A DNA stretch of 64,000 bases from JAADHX01 sp964569385 (GTDB lineage: Bacteria > Actinomycetota > Acidimicrobiia > Acidimicrobiales > Poriferisodalaceae). A program made the translations under genes and the position numbers. The first letter of the stretch is position 1; each line of letters opens with the position of its first letter. Below, one piece after another: positions 40,590 to 49,722 of the stretch. The notes under the pieces were generated by a model that saw nothing but the letters and a program-made list of their open reading frames with translations, did not search any database and was not told where the DNA came from. The stretch lies in the NCBI GenBank assembly GCA_964569385.1, contig CAZMUM010000022.1:18695-82694 (forward strand). Direction: 5' to 3'.

Positions 40590-42743
40590 ATGAGTACCAC
40601 CATGTTCGAGACGGCCGGCGGTGTGTCGATCACCGCTACAACGTCTGAGCTCGATGTGGCGTCGGACCTCGAACGGCTCATCGATCGGCTCGATAGTCAA
40701 CGCGGGTTGCTGTTGTCGTCGAGTTATGAGTATCCGGGTCGGTACACCCGCTGGGACATGGGGTTCGTCCAACCACCATTGGTTCTAACATCGGCAGGCC
40801 AAGACCTAGTTGTTGAGGCGCTGAACTCCCGTGGCGAAGTGCTGCTGCCCGCGATCTCGCGACAGCTCGCTAACACGGTAGGAATTGTCGGCGTAGAAAC
40901 TGAGAAGTCTCGCCTGACCTGCTCAGTCGAACGAGTCTCGGGTCGGTTCGACGAGGCCGAGCGAAGTCGCCAACCGTCGTCGTTCTCGGCCGTACGCGCT
41001 ATCACCGAGCTCTTTTCTACCGACCAGCCGCACCTAGGGTTGTATGGCGCCTTTGGTTACGACCTGGCGTTTCAGTTCGAGCCCATCGACCTGACACTGC
41101 CTCGCGGCGATGACCAACGCGACCTCGTGTTGTACCTCCCCGACGAGTTGTTCATCGTCGACCACGATCAGGGTATCGCCGAGCACATTCGATATGAGTT
41201 CGAGGTCGACGGCGTGTCGACGGTCGGGTTAAGCCGCGATGGTGTATCCGCGCCATACGAGCCAGACCTCGATATGAGGCCATACCGAGACCACGAGCCC
41301 GGCGGTTATGCCGAGGGTGTCGAACGGGCCCGCAAGTACTTCGCCAGGGGCGATCTTTTCGAGGTTGTTACCAGCCAGACATTCATCGAGCGGTGCCCAG
41401 AGCCACCAAGCGAGCTATTCAGAAGGCTCAAAGAGCAGAATCCATCGCCCTATGGTTTCTTGATCAACCTTGGCCACGACGAGTGGCTCGTTGGCGCGTC
41501 GCCTGAAATGTATGTCCGAGTCGTTGGCGACCGGGTCGAGACCTGCCCAATCTCGGGAACCATCGCCCGTGGCCGCGACCCGATCGACGATGCCTCGCAA
41601 ATCTTGGCCCTTCTCAATAGCGAGAAGGACGAGTCCGAGCTCACGATGTGCACCGATGTCGACCGCAACGACAAGAGTCGCGTCTGCGTACCAGGCTCGG
41701 TTAACGTCATCGGCCGCCGCCAGATCGAGATGTACTCGCGGCTCATCCACACCGTCGATCATGTCGAGGGTCGTCTCCGCCCGGAGTTCGATGCCCTCGA
41801 TGCGTTCCTTACCCACACCTGGGCGGTCACGGTTACTGGTGCGCCTAAGACCAAGGCCATGGTGTTCCTCGAACGAAACGAACGCTCGGCTCGGGCTTGG
41901 TACGGGGGAGCGGTCGGTAAGATCGGCTTCGATGGTTCGCTCAACACAGGCCTAACTCTGCGGACGATTCGCGTTCTCGAAGGTCACGCCGAGTTTCGGG
42001 TCGGTGCAACGCTTCTGTGGGATTCAGACCCAGCCGTCGAAGAAGCCGAAACCGAGCTCAAGGCATCGGCGTTTCTGGATGCTATCCGTCAACCTCGCAG
42101 GGCTCCCACCGAAAACACCATCACCCCGACCTGTGACGGCGTCCGGGTGTTGCTGATCGATCACCTCGACTCGTTCGTACACACCCTGGCCAACTATCTT
42201 CGCCAAATCGGGGCCGAGGTAACCACGAAGCGAGCCGGGTTTTCGCTCGCTGAAATCTCGCCCGAATCGTACGACCTGGTAGTTCTGTCGCCGGGTCCTG
42301 GCCGTCCGTCCGACTTTGACGTTGCAGCCACGGTCGGGGCAGCTATCGACGTTGGTCTTCCTGTTTTCGGGGTGTGCCTGGGGCTCCAAGGAATCGTCGA
42401 GTATCTGGGCGGAACGCTCGACCAACTCGACACTCCAATGCACGGCAAGCCATCGCTCGTTAATGTCGTTGGCGGTCGACTGTTCGACAATCTCGGCGAC
42501 CGCTTCCGAGTTGGGCGCTATCACTCGCTTTACGCCAACCGATCCTCGCTGCCGTCGGAGCTAGTCGTGTCGGCCGAAACCGACGATGGAATCATCATGG
42601 CGATCGAGCACCAGTCGCTGCCCATAGCAGCGGTACAATTCCACCCAGAATCGATCATGTCGATGGACGAAGATGTTGGCATTCGCCTGATCGAACAAGT
42701 TGTTTCTAGCCTCGTTGGCATAACCACCGACGACACGCAGTGA
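40590..42743 (+). CDS. trpE(G): anthranilate synthase, fused TrpE-TrpG
   Basis: 717 aa. Residues ~1-510 form the TrpE chorismate-binding half (FLINLGHDEWLVGASPEMYV, CPISGTIARGRD, HTWAVTVTGAPKTKAM, ARAWYGGAVGKIGFDG). Residues ~520-717 form the TrpG glutamine amidotransferase (LLIDHLDSFVHTLANYLRQI, LSPGPGRPSDF, nucleophile Cys in VFGVCLGLQGIVEY, VQFHPESIMS). The single-chain form is known from Rhizobium and other bacteria. It makes anthranilate, feeding TrpC and TrpF encoded 7-8 kb away; no separate trpG is seen. Confidence 0.93.
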   Translation: MSTTMFETAGGVSITATTSELDVASDLERLIDRLDSQRGLLLSSSYEYPGRYTRWDMGFVQPPLVLTSAGQDLVVEALNSRGEVLLPAISRQLANTVGIVGVETEKSRLTCSVERVSGRFDEAERSRQPSSFSAVRAITELFSTDQPHLGLYGAFGYDLAFQFEPIDLTLPRGDDQRDLVLYLPDELFIVDHDQGIAEHIRYEFEVDGVSTVGLSRDGVSAPYEPDLDMRPYRDHEPGGYAEGVERARKYFARGDLFEVVTSQTFIERCPEPPSELFRRLKEQNPSPYGFLINLGHDEWLVGASPEMYVRVVGDRVETCPISGTIARGRDPIDDASQILALLNSEKDESELTMCTDVDRNDKSRVCVPGSVNVIGRRQIEMYSRLIHTVDHVEGRLRPEFDALDAFLTHTWAVTVTGAPKTKAMVFLERNERSARAWYGGAVGKIGFDGSLNTGLTLRTIRVLEGHAEFRVGATLLWDSDPAVEEAETELKASAFLDAIRQPRRAPTENTITPTCDGVRVLLIDHLDSFVHTLANYLRQIGAEVTTKRAGFSLAEISPESYDLVVLSPGPGRPSDFDVAATVGAAIDVGLPVFGVCLGLQGIVEYLGGTLDQLDTPMHGKPSLVNVVGGRLFDNLGDRFRVGRYHSLYANRSSLPSELVVSAETDDGIIMAIEHQSLPIAAVQFHPESIMSMDEDVGIRLIEQVVSSLVGITTDDTQ

Positions 42744-42753
42744 GGGCCTAAAC

Positions 42754-43617
42754 ATGACCAGTCAACAGCTAGTGGTGGTCCACATCACCCGAGACGTCGT
42801 CGCAGTCACGGGGCCCGAGGCCCTTAGTTTTGTGCATTCCCAGATATCACAAGACATCGAAGACCTAGCGGTTGGCGAGTCGCGCTGGTCGTTTGTGCTT
42901 CAGCCCCAAGGCAAAGTCGACGGGTTGTTCAGGGTTACCCGCACCGGCGACGACTCGCTGCTGCTCGATACCGAGACCGGACAAGGCCAGTCGCTCGAAG
43001 ACTCGATCGGCAGGTTCAAGCTACGCACCAAAGCCGAGTTCTCGACATCGAACACTGAGATGTTGATGTTGCGCGGGCCAGGGGCAGCCGCGACGGCCGA
43101 CAACCTCACTGCAGCCACTGTTTTGCCTGCCCCCTGGACCGGCGAGGATGCTGTCGATGTGCTCAGCGACGAACCGAAACTCGACGTCAGTGTGTTGATT
43201 GGGGCTGTCTCAGTTAGGGATGTCTCGGTTAGGGAGGTGTCGGCCGACGAGTTCGAGGGGCTGCGCATGAAGCACGGGATGCCCGCCATTGGAACCGACA
43301 TCGACAAGTCCACCATCCCGAACGAGACCGGATTGCTCGATCTGGCGGTCTCGTTCACCAAGGGCTGCTACCGAGGCCAAGAACTAGTCGAGCGGATCAA
43401 TAGTCGGGGCGGCAATCGTCGTCTTCTTCATCGGCTCAGCACTGCGGATGGTTCGCCGTTGTCGGCTGGGGCCGCGATCCTCGCAGCCGATCGTGAGGTT
43501 GGGGCGGCCACCTCGGCCAGTGGCGCCTTCGGTTTCGGGTACCTTCGTGGCGATACCGACATCGACGGCCCGCTCACGGCCAACGGAGTCTCCATAACGG
43601 CCTCAACCCTGTTCTAG
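42754..43617 (+). CDS. ygfZ: YgfZ/GcvT-family folate-binding protein
   Basis: 287 aa. FTKGCYRGQELVERINSRGG carries the K-G-C-Y-x-G-Q-E signature of YgfZ (Iba57-type), a folate-dependent factor for maintenance of some Fe-S enzymes. The N-terminal SFVHSQISQDIEDLAVGESR and WSFVLQPQGKVDGLFRV are also typical. A 15-nt repeat gives VSVRDVSVREVS (~residues 151-162). The gene starts 10 nt after trpE(G). The hairpin at 43636 probably ends the transcript. Confidence 0.88.
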   Translation: MTSQQLVVVHITRDVVAVTGPEALSFVHSQISQDIEDLAVGESRWSFVLQPQGKVDGLFRVTRTGDDSLLLDTETGQGQSLEDSIGRFKLRTKAEFSTSNTEMLMLRGPGAAATADNLTAATVLPAPWTGEDAVDVLSDEPKLDVSVLIGAVSVRDVSVREVSADEFEGLRMKHGMPAIGTDIDKSTIPNETGLLDLAVSFTKGCYRGQELVERINSRGGNRRLLHRLSTADGSPLSAGAAILAADREVGAATSASGAFGFGYLRGDTDIDGPLTANGVSITASTLF

Positions 43618-43635
43618 AACCTCCCTAATTTTCGC

Positions 43636-43683
43636 AACCTGTGCCCAAGAACGCGGTTCCGACCGCGTTTTTGGGTACAGGTT
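43636..43683 (+). terminator. long hairpin terminator after ygfZ
   Basis: A 22-bp stem (43636-43657 with 43662-43683, two G-U pairs) closes on a 4-nt loop. The descending strand contains a T5 run. It begins 19 nt after the ygfZ stop and ends 36 nt before the next gene, so it most likely separates the GroES-trpE-ygfZ transcript from the transporter gene. Confidence 0.65.
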
Positions 43684-43719
43684 CGAGCGTTTTGGCTGCA
43701 ACGTGCCAGACTCGACCAG

Positions 43720-44658
43720 GTGAGTTCTGCTGTCGGCACTAGGCGAGCGCTTTGGGCGCTGTCGTTTGTTGTGCTGGTGTGGGGAGTGGGGCCACCCATC
43801 ACGAAGCTGATCACCGCGCCGCCGCTCGTTGGTGCGCTCGTGCGATTCGGAATCTCGTTCCCGGTGCTGTTTGGCGTTGTCTACGCCAGGGGTGGCCGGA
43901 TAACGAAGCGTCTGCTGATCGATACGGCTGTTCCGGGACTGGCTTTTGGCATCAACCTCATCCTCGTGTTCGCGACGCTGCAGGAGGCCACTGTCGCAGT
44001 GCTATCGACCGTTATAGCGATGCAACCAGCACTACTGCTAATAGTGGCTCGACCACTGTTCGGCGAGCGGCCATCGCTGGCTCATGTGGGCTGGAGCCTC
44101 GTCGGCGTTGGCGGAGCGGCGATAGTCATTCTTGGCGTGGGCGGCGATACTCGGTCCTCAGCGCTAGGAATGCTCCTCGCGTTAGCTGCCATGCTGACGT
44201 TCTCGGTTTACTTCGTGATCACCCGCATAGCCAGATCGACCAGAGACGTTGACCCCATCGAGTGGATGGCCGGAGTGAACTTCTGGGCCTTTCTGGCCGC
44301 GGTTCCGCCCGCCGTGTTCTGGGTTCGAGGCGACGAACTCGGTCAGTTTGGCGGTTATGACTGGTTATGGATCGCCTTTATTGCCTACATCACCGGGGTC
44401 GGCGGCCATGTGGTCATGAGCTGGGTTCACGGCTACGTTGAGGCAGCCCGATCATCTCTGTACTTGTTGTCGATGCACGTGGTTGCGGTCACGTTGGCGT
44501 GGCCGATACATGACGAACCGGTCACCTTCGTGCAGGTGATCGGCGGTGTCGTGTTGCTCGGTGCTGTGACGGCCGTTATCCGACTTCCCACATCATCAAC
44601 AACAGAGCTACCGTCAAGTGCTAACGGGGAAGCCGACTTTGAGGCACGCCCCGCCTAA
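43720..44658 (+). CDS. EamA-family (DMT) transporter
   Basis: 312 aa with ten hydrophobic segments and two EamA-type halves (the first begins LWALSFVVLVWGVGPPITKL, with VLSTVIAMQPALLLIVARPL; the second begins LGMLLALAAMLTFSVYFVIT). Drug/metabolite export is inferred from the family; the substrate is unknown. It starts at a GTG. Its 3' end overlaps the convergent histidine-kinase gene by 45 nt, so the last ~15 codons of each are read on both strands. Confidence 0.83.
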   Translation: MSSAVGTRRALWALSFVVLVWGVGPPITKLITAPPLVGALVRFGISFPVLFGVVYARGGRITKRLLIDTAVPGLAFGINLILVFATLQEATVAVLSTVIAMQPALLLIVARPLFGERPSLAHVGWSLVGVGGAAIVILGVGGDTRSSALGMLLALAAMLTFSVYFVITRIARSTRDVDPIEWMAGVNFWAFLAAVPPAVFWVRGDELGQFGGYDWLWIAFIAYITGVGGHVVMSWVHGYVEAARSSLYLLSMHVVAVTLAWPIHDEPVTFVQVIGGVVLLGAVTAVIRLPTSSTTELPSSANGEADFEARPA

Positions 44659-46107
44659 GTCGCTGCGATGAGCGCTAACTGAGCCGCCCATCATCGAAAC
44701 CAGTTCCGAGACGATCGCGAGGCCGAGGCCCGAGCCCACTTCGTGGCGGACTGGCTCGCGTTTGGCTACGTACAACCTTTCAAACACGTGGGGCAGGTCC
44801 TCATCGGCGATGCCGGGACCGTCGTCGTGAACGGACACCTCCACTCTCTGCTGGCCGCCGATCGGCGCCACTCTTCGCACATCTAGCCGCACTGTCGACG
44901 TGGCGTACTTCGTGGCGTTCTCGACGAGGTTCGCGATCACCTGCGACAATCGGTCTGGGTCGATGTCTGCCGTCATCGACGGGCCGGGTTCGACGTCGAC
45001 CGATAGGGCCAAGTCGTGTTTGGCGGCTACGGGTGCGAAGCCTCCGCTAGCAGCTGAGATCAGATGGCCAACGTCGGTAGCTCGCATATGAAGCGAAAAC
45101 TGGCGGGCGTCGAGGCGAGCCAACTCGAGAAGATCCTTAACAAGACGCTCCAGCCGCCGGGATTGGGCCACGATGACCTCAGCTGAGTGTTTGGTCATCT
45201 TGGGGTCCGCCGCCGCTGTCCCGTCGGCTAATGCCTCAGCAAAGCCCCTTATTGAGGTGAGAGGGGTTCGTAGGTCGTGTGAAACCGACATCAAGAACTG
45301 TTGCTCGAGCCCCTTGGAGCGTTGCAAGGCGCCGGCCATATCATTTACCGCTTGAGCCAAACCGACCATTTCGACTGGCCATCCGTGGTCGGGCTCGACC
45401 CTCGTGCCGAACTCGCCGCTGGCGATCTGGGCGGTTGCGGCCGTTACGGGGGCAAGTGGGGCGCTGATGCGTTTGGCGAGACGAACGGCCACTAGGGCTG
45501 CTGCGGCGAGAGCGACCATCGAACCGACGATGAACCAGCGACCAAGTGGCCCGATGTCGATCCCGATGTCGTCGGCGGCAACGATCACAAGTCGACGCCC
45601 TGGCCCGAGTTCGGTTGCCGCGATGCCAAAAGCAGTGCCGTCGCGCACGATCACAACTACGTCGGCATCGACTCCAACGGCGCTGATCTCCGACGCCGTC
45701 ACGGGAATAGTTATGTCGCCGTCGACGATCCGCGGATCGGGTCCGGTGGTTACGATGAAACTGTCGACGCTGGCACCGCCAAGCACTGAGCGAAGTGACG
45801 TAAGCACGGCGCGCAGATCCGCTTGGCGTTGATCGGTGACCGTATCGGTGCCGCCGGGGGCGTTAGCCCGACGCAATCCGACCCGTAGATGGTCGATCAC
45901 CGATGGTGCCAGTTGGGTTACCTCGTTGATAGCCGCTCCCCGGGCTCGATACCTAGTCACGCCAACGGTCAGCACCGCGGTGACGACAAGAGTCGCCAAG
46001 GTCGTGGCCACGATGGCAGCCACAATTCGTCGTCGCATTGTTGTTGATGACGTTGTCGTTGATGACGTTGTTGATGATGACGCTGCTGCTGTTGTCGAAC
46101 GTGTCAC
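44614..46107 (-). CDS. sensor histidine kinase
   Basis: 497 aa from the GTG at 46107. A Ser/Thr-repeat N-terminus precedes TM1 (VAAIVATTLATLVVTAVLTV). An extracytoplasmic sensor of ~150 residues, TM2 (WFIVGSMVALAAAALVAVRL) and a HAMP region follow. The kinase core has the phospho-His in SVSHDLRTPLTSIRGFAEAL, the N-box in NLVENATKYATS, DDGPGIADEDL and GSGLGLAIVSEL. The frame extends to 46242 inside the regulator gene, but AGGCGG 9 nt upstream supports 46107. It follows the response regulator by 28 nt; its signal is unknown. Confidence 0.9.
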   Translation of the reverse strand: MTRSTTAAASSSTTSSTTTSSTTMRRRIVAAIVATTLATLVVTAVLTVGVTRYRARGAAINEVTQLAPSVIDHLRVGLRRANAPGGTDTVTDQRQADLRAVLTSLRSVLGGASVDSFIVTTGPDPRIVDGDITIPVTASEISAVGVDADVVVIVRDGTAFGIAATELGPGRRLVIVAADDIGIDIGPLGRWFIVGSMVALAAAALVAVRLAKRISAPLAPVTAATAQIASGEFGTRVEPDHGWPVEMVGLAQAVNDMAGALQRSKGLEQQFLMSVSHDLRTPLTSIRGFAEALADGTAAADPKMTKHSAEVIVAQSRRLERLVKDLLELARLDARQFSLHMRATDVGHLISAASGGFAPVAAKHDLALSVDVEPGPSMTADIDPDRLSQVIANLVENATKYATSTVRLDVRRVAPIGGQQRVEVSVHDDGPGIADEDLPHVFERLYVAKREPVRHEVGSGLGLAIVSELVSMMGGSVSAHRSDLGGACLKVGFPVST

Positions 46108-46135
46108 CAGTCGAGGCCGCCTGCTAGCAGATCCA

Positions 46136-46819
46136 TCAGTCGAGCCGGTAGCCGATGCCCCAGACCGTGGCCAGGGGTAGAGCATCACCGAGTTTGCGGC
46201 GAAGCTGACGGACATGAACATCGACCGTTCGGTCGTCGCCATACCATTCGGGGCCCCACACGCCTTCCAAAAGCTGCTGGCGGCTGAGGGCTAGTCCGGC
46301 GTTGTCGACAAAGTACTGGAGCAGGTCGAATTCTCGGGTAGCGAGGTGTACGACCTCGCCGGTAACTCTCACCTCGCGACGGCCTGGGTCGACCTCGATC
46401 TCGCCAATTTGGCGAACTTCAGGCCTGACGTCGTCTGGAGGAGCGGCCCGTCGCAAGATGGCCTTGACCCTCGCAACCACTTCGCGTGGGCTAAACGGTT
46501 TGAGGACATAGTCGTCGGCGCCAAGCTCGAGGCCGAGGATACGATCGATCTCGTCCTCTCGCGCTGTGAGCATCATGACGGGGATGCGGCTCTGGCCTCG
46601 AAGCGACTTCAGCACATCAAATCCGTCAAGCACGCCGGGAAGCCCGATGTCGAGGATGACCAGATCGGCGTCGTGTCGCTCGATGTTGGCGAGGCCCGAT
46701 TCGCCGTTGGTCGATATGACAACCTTAAAACCGGCCTGACGCAGATACATATCGAGAAGATCGGCGATCGAAGGGTCATCTTCGACAACCGCGATTGTGC
46801 CGACTTCCATAGACCTCAT
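46136..46819 (-). CDS. OmpR/PhoB-family response regulator
   Basis: 227 aa from the ATG at 46819 (or 46810). The receiver domain has VVEDDPSIADLL, phospho-Asp in DLVILDIGLPG and the conserved Lys in DDYVLKPFSPRE. The C-terminal winged helix is LATREFDLLQYFVDN with DVHVRQLRRKLGDALPLATV. It is paired with the sensor kinase downstream. Target genes are unknown. The frame continues to 46909 without family similarity. Confidence 0.93.
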   Translation of the reverse strand: MRSMEVGTIAVVEDDPSIADLLDMYLRQAGFKVVISTNGESGLANIERHDADLVILDIGLPGVLDGFDVLKSLRGQSRIPVMMLTAREDEIDRILGLELGADDYVLKPFSPREVVARVKAILRRAAPPDDVRPEVRQIGEIEVDPGRREVRVTGEVVHLATREFDLLQYFVDNAGLALSRQQLLEGVWGPEWYGDDRTVDVHVRQLRRKLGDALPLATVWGIGYRLD

Positions 46820-46869
46820 AGAACACCATCGGTGTGTGGGTTGGGTGGACTGAGTGTTGTCAAAGTGTG

Positions 46870-47457
46870 ATGGCCCAAATCGACCGAGTACCTGCCCATG
46901 GAGTTCCATCAGCCATCTACGATGCCCTGATGGCCCAACAGCGGACGTATTACCAGGTGCTGCGAGCGCCGCGCCATGCCGACCATGAAGCTCTCAGGGC
47001 TGCCTATCTGCGGCAGGCGCGACGGTTCCACCCCGACGTAGTTGGTGGAGACTTAGCAGACATCAGCGAGGCTGAAAGTGAGATCCGTCTGATTAACGAG
47101 GCCTGGAAAGTACTGGCAGACCCGTCGTCGAAGGAGATCTACGACCGCACCCTCCCACGCTTGGCTGACGGTGCCCGATCCGATGATGCAACAGACATAC
47201 ACGAGCCATTGCATGAGACAGCCGAACTCGACGAAAACGACAGCGGCGGCCAGCCAATTGTTGGAGTGGCCCGTGTTGTCATGCGACTCGCGCCACTGAG
47301 CTTCATTCTAGGCTTTGGCGTGCTGACGCTTGGTGGAGTCATGCAGGCGGCGGCGTTATGGAGAAGTGGGCTTGCGATTTTGTTGCTGTCGCTTGTTTCG
47401 TTCATGCTGGCGCCGTTCCTGGTCATGAGTTCAACAGCTCGTCACTCCGACGACTAG
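46870..47457 (+). CDS. membrane-anchored J-domain (DnaJ-like) protein
   Basis: 195 aa. The J-domain begins QRTYYQVLRAPRHADHEALR and contains the HPD tripeptide in ARRFHPDVVGG, so it should stimulate an Hsp70. Two membrane segments follow (RLAPLSFILGFGVLTLGGVM, LAILLLSLVSFMLAPFLVM). A later ATG at 46930 would begin just before the J-domain and is an equally good start. It lies between the two-component system and trpC; the client is unknown. Confidence 0.8.
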   Translation: MAQIDRVPAHGVPSAIYDALMAQQRTYYQVLRAPRHADHEALRAAYLRQARRFHPDVVGGDLADISEAESEIRLINEAWKVLADPSSKEIYDRTLPRLADGARSDDATDIHEPLHETAELDENDSGGQPIVGVARVVMRLAPLSFILGFGVLTLGGVMQAAALWRSGLAILLLSLVSFMLAPFLVMSSTARHSDD

Positions 47458-47477
47458 ATCACTAACCTTGTGACCTG

Positions 47478-48257
47478 ATGGCGACCTACCTCGATCGAAT
47501 CATTGCCGACCACCGAGCTCTGGCGAAGATCGACGACCGCGATTTCGCAGAGCTCGAGGCCATGGCGCTAGCGATGCCTCCGTGCCGAGGGTTCGGCACG
47601 GCGCTGAAGGCGCCAGGCCTATCGGTCATCAGTGAAATCAAGCGCCGGTCCCCATCGAAGGGGGCGTTGTTCGCAGACCTCGATCCAGCCACGTTGGCTC
47701 GGCAATACGCCGCTGGTGGGGCAGCTTGTATGTCGGTACTGACAGACCGAGACAACTTCGGAGGCTCACCAGTCGACTTGGCTGAAGCGCGCAATGCGAA
47801 CAGCCTGCCAGTAATCCGCAAGGACTTCACTGTTCACGACCACGACGTTCTCGACGCCAGAATCATGGGCGCAGACTGCTTGCTTCTAATCGTGGCCGCT
47901 CTCGATATCGACGAGCTAGAACGTTTCCACGACTTGGCCAAGATGGTTGGGCTTGATGTTCTGGTGGAGACCCACGACGAGGTTGAGGTCGAGGCAGCGT
48001 TATCCGTTGGAGCCACGATCATCGGCGTGAATCAACGCGATCTTGTGACCTTTGAGGTCGACCACGATCGAGCGATGCGCGTTGGCGCCACCATTCCGTC
48101 GCAGCTTGTTCGGATCGCTGAGAGCGGCGTTCGAGGGCCACGAGACGCGGCGGCGTTAGCGGCGGCCGGGTTCGACGCAGTGTTAGTGGGCGAGTCGCTT
48201 GTCACATCGGGCGACCCCTCGGTCGCCGTCGCCGAACTGGTTGCCGCCGGGCATTGA
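47478..48257 (+). CDS. trpC: indole-3-glycerol phosphate synthase
   Basis: 259 aa TIM barrel. VISEIKRRSPSKG holds the catalytic Lys, LFADLDPATLARQYAAGGAA and VIRKDFTVHDHDV (catalytic Lys/Asp) follow, and IGVNQRDLVTFEVD and IAESGVRGPRDA complete the signature. It closes the indole ring in tryptophan synthesis. It is separated from trpF-trpB-trpA by the oppositely oriented tmk gene. Confidence 0.94.
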   Translation: MATYLDRIIADHRALAKIDDRDFAELEAMALAMPPCRGFGTALKAPGLSVISEIKRRSPSKGALFADLDPATLARQYAAGGAACMSVLTDRDNFGGSPVDLAEARNANSLPVIRKDFTVHDHDVLDARIMGADCLLLIVAALDIDELERFHDLAKMVGLDVLVETHDEVEVEAALSVGATIIGVNQRDLVTFEVDHDRAMRVGATIPSQLVRIAESGVRGPRDAAALAAAGFDAVLVGESLVTSGDPSVAVAELVAAGH

Positions 48258-48279
48258 GTAAAGCGGCGAAGCAGTTCGG

Positions 48280-48954
48280 CTACTGCATTGTCCGGAGCGC
48301 GGCGGTAACTTCGCGGGCCAACGATTCGGCCGGTTTGCGAACACCATCGCCATCCAGGGGGTCGACCACGATCCACGGACCACCCCAGTTGTCGGCAGCC
48401 ATGGTTCGATACGAGGCTAGGGCCCGCCCTTGCAGATCTAGGTCGGTTTCGTAAGCATCGGATTCGTTGCGGCCGGCGCGTCGTTCCTTGGCTAGCGCGT
48501 CGTCGGTCGCCAGTAGCACGGTGAGCGTCGGGCTGGGAAGGGCCATTTGTCCGAACTCGACCTGAGCCACCCAGGCTCTGAATTGGACCGCCTCGGGTGA
48601 ATCCATGGCGCCGCTCGTAACCAACCGAGCCGAGCCGTATGCGGCGTTGGACGCGCACCACCTGTCGAGGAGCATGGGGTTATCGGCGTCAGGGTCGGAA
48701 TCGCTGGGGCGATCGATGTGCCAGAACTGCCAACGATCCGCGGCATAAGCCAACGACATGGCTGTGACCGATGACAGCAATTGGCTGTCGGTGCTCTGCA
48801 GAGCTTGCCCTACCAACACCCCGAACGGTGCGTTGCCGTATCGGGGAAAGGCGGCAAGTGTTGGGGCGGCAAAGTGTTCGGTCAGTTCGATTACGAGCGC
48901 GTCGGTGAGTGTCTGCTTACCGGCACCGTCGATTCCTTCTATGGCAATTAGCAC
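48280..48954 (-). CDS. tmk: thymidylate kinase-like nucleoside monophosphate kinase
   Basis: 224 aa from a GTG at 48954, giving VLIAIEGIDGAGKQTLTDAL with the P-loop at residues ~8-15. LLDRWCASNAAYGSARL is the DR-x motif region and RRAGRNESDAYETDLDLQ the lid. It phosphorylates dTMP to dTDP. A longer frame to 49026 would run into the divergent trpF gene. The gene interrupts the otherwise tandem trp genes. Confidence 0.88.
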   Translation of the reverse strand: MLIAIEGIDGAGKQTLTDALVIELTEHFAAPTLAAFPRYGNAPFGVLVGQALQSTDSQLLSSVTAMSLAYAADRWQFWHIDRPSDSDPDADNPMLLDRWCASNAAYGSARLVTSGAMDSPEAVQFRAWVAQVEFGQMALPSPTLTVLLATDDALAKERRAGRNESDAYETDLDLQGRALASYRTMAADNWGGPWIVVDPLDGDGVRKPAESLAREVTAALRTMQ

Positions 48955-49005
48955 TATGGCCAAGCTAGCGGGCGAGTGCGACACCGACGGGTACTCTTGT
49001 CGGTC

Positions 49006-49722
49006 GTGGCCATTCTCGACGAACAAGACTCGACCCGCCCTCCCGGTTTCGTCAAGGTGTGTGGCATAACAACAGAGGACGATGCGTTGTTGTGTGCCGC
49101 CATGGGTGCCGACGCTGTGGGCTTTGTTTTCGCCCCATCGACTAGCCAGGTAACTCCAAACCGAGCCAGAGACGTTGCCAAGCGAGTGCCGAACGAGGTG
49201 CTAACCGTTGGCGTGTTTCGCAACGAGGCACCTGAACGCGTGGTCGAGATCGTTAACGGTGCTGGCCTGAGGGCAGCTCAACTTCACGGTCACGAGTCGA
49301 TCGAGGACTCGTTATGGATCGCCGAACGAGTTCCCATTGTCATCAAATCATTCGGAGCTGGCGACCCAAACATTGATCGAGCGAGCCAGTACGGTGCGGC
49401 CGCAGTTCTAGTCGACAACATCACTCCAGGAAGCGGCGAGGTCTTCGATTGGCGCCTGCTCGATTCGAGCCCCGGCGCCGCCAAGTTGATACTTGCTGGC
49501 GGTCTCAACGCCGACAACGTCGGCGACGGCATCACCCAGGTTCGACCATGGGGTGTCGATGCGAAGTCTGGCGTCGAATCCGAGCCAGGGCGCAAAGACC
49601 CAACCAAGGTTCGATTGTTCATCAGAGCGGCACGCGCCGCGTTCATCAACCTAGCCGAGGCCCGAGAACACACCGAGCCCACAGAATCTGCTGAGCAGAT
49701 CTACAACTGGATCGAAGAATGA
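49006..49722 (+). CDS. trpF: phosphoribosylanthranilate isomerase
   Basis: 238 aa from the GTG at 49006 (an upstream GTG at 48976 is less likely). The catalytic Cys is in GFVKVCGITTEDDALLC, the catalytic Asp in AAVLVDNITPGSGEVFDW, and ILAGGLNADNV and VDAKSGVESEPGRKDP form the phosphate site. TACTCT at 48992-48997 could be a -10 element. Its presence argues that the hisA gene here is not needed as a dual PriA. trpB starts at an overlapping ATG. Confidence 0.93.
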   Translation: MAILDEQDSTRPPGFVKVCGITTEDDALLCAAMGADAVGFVFAPSTSQVTPNRARDVAKRVPNEVLTVGVFRNEAPERVVEIVNGAGLRAAQLHGHESIEDSLWIAERVPIVIKSFGAGDPNIDRASQYGAAAVLVDNITPGSGEVFDWRLLDSSPGAAKLILAGGLNADNVGDGITQVRPWGVDAKSGVESEPGRKDPTKVRLFIRAARAAFINLAEAREHTEPTESAEQIYNWIEE

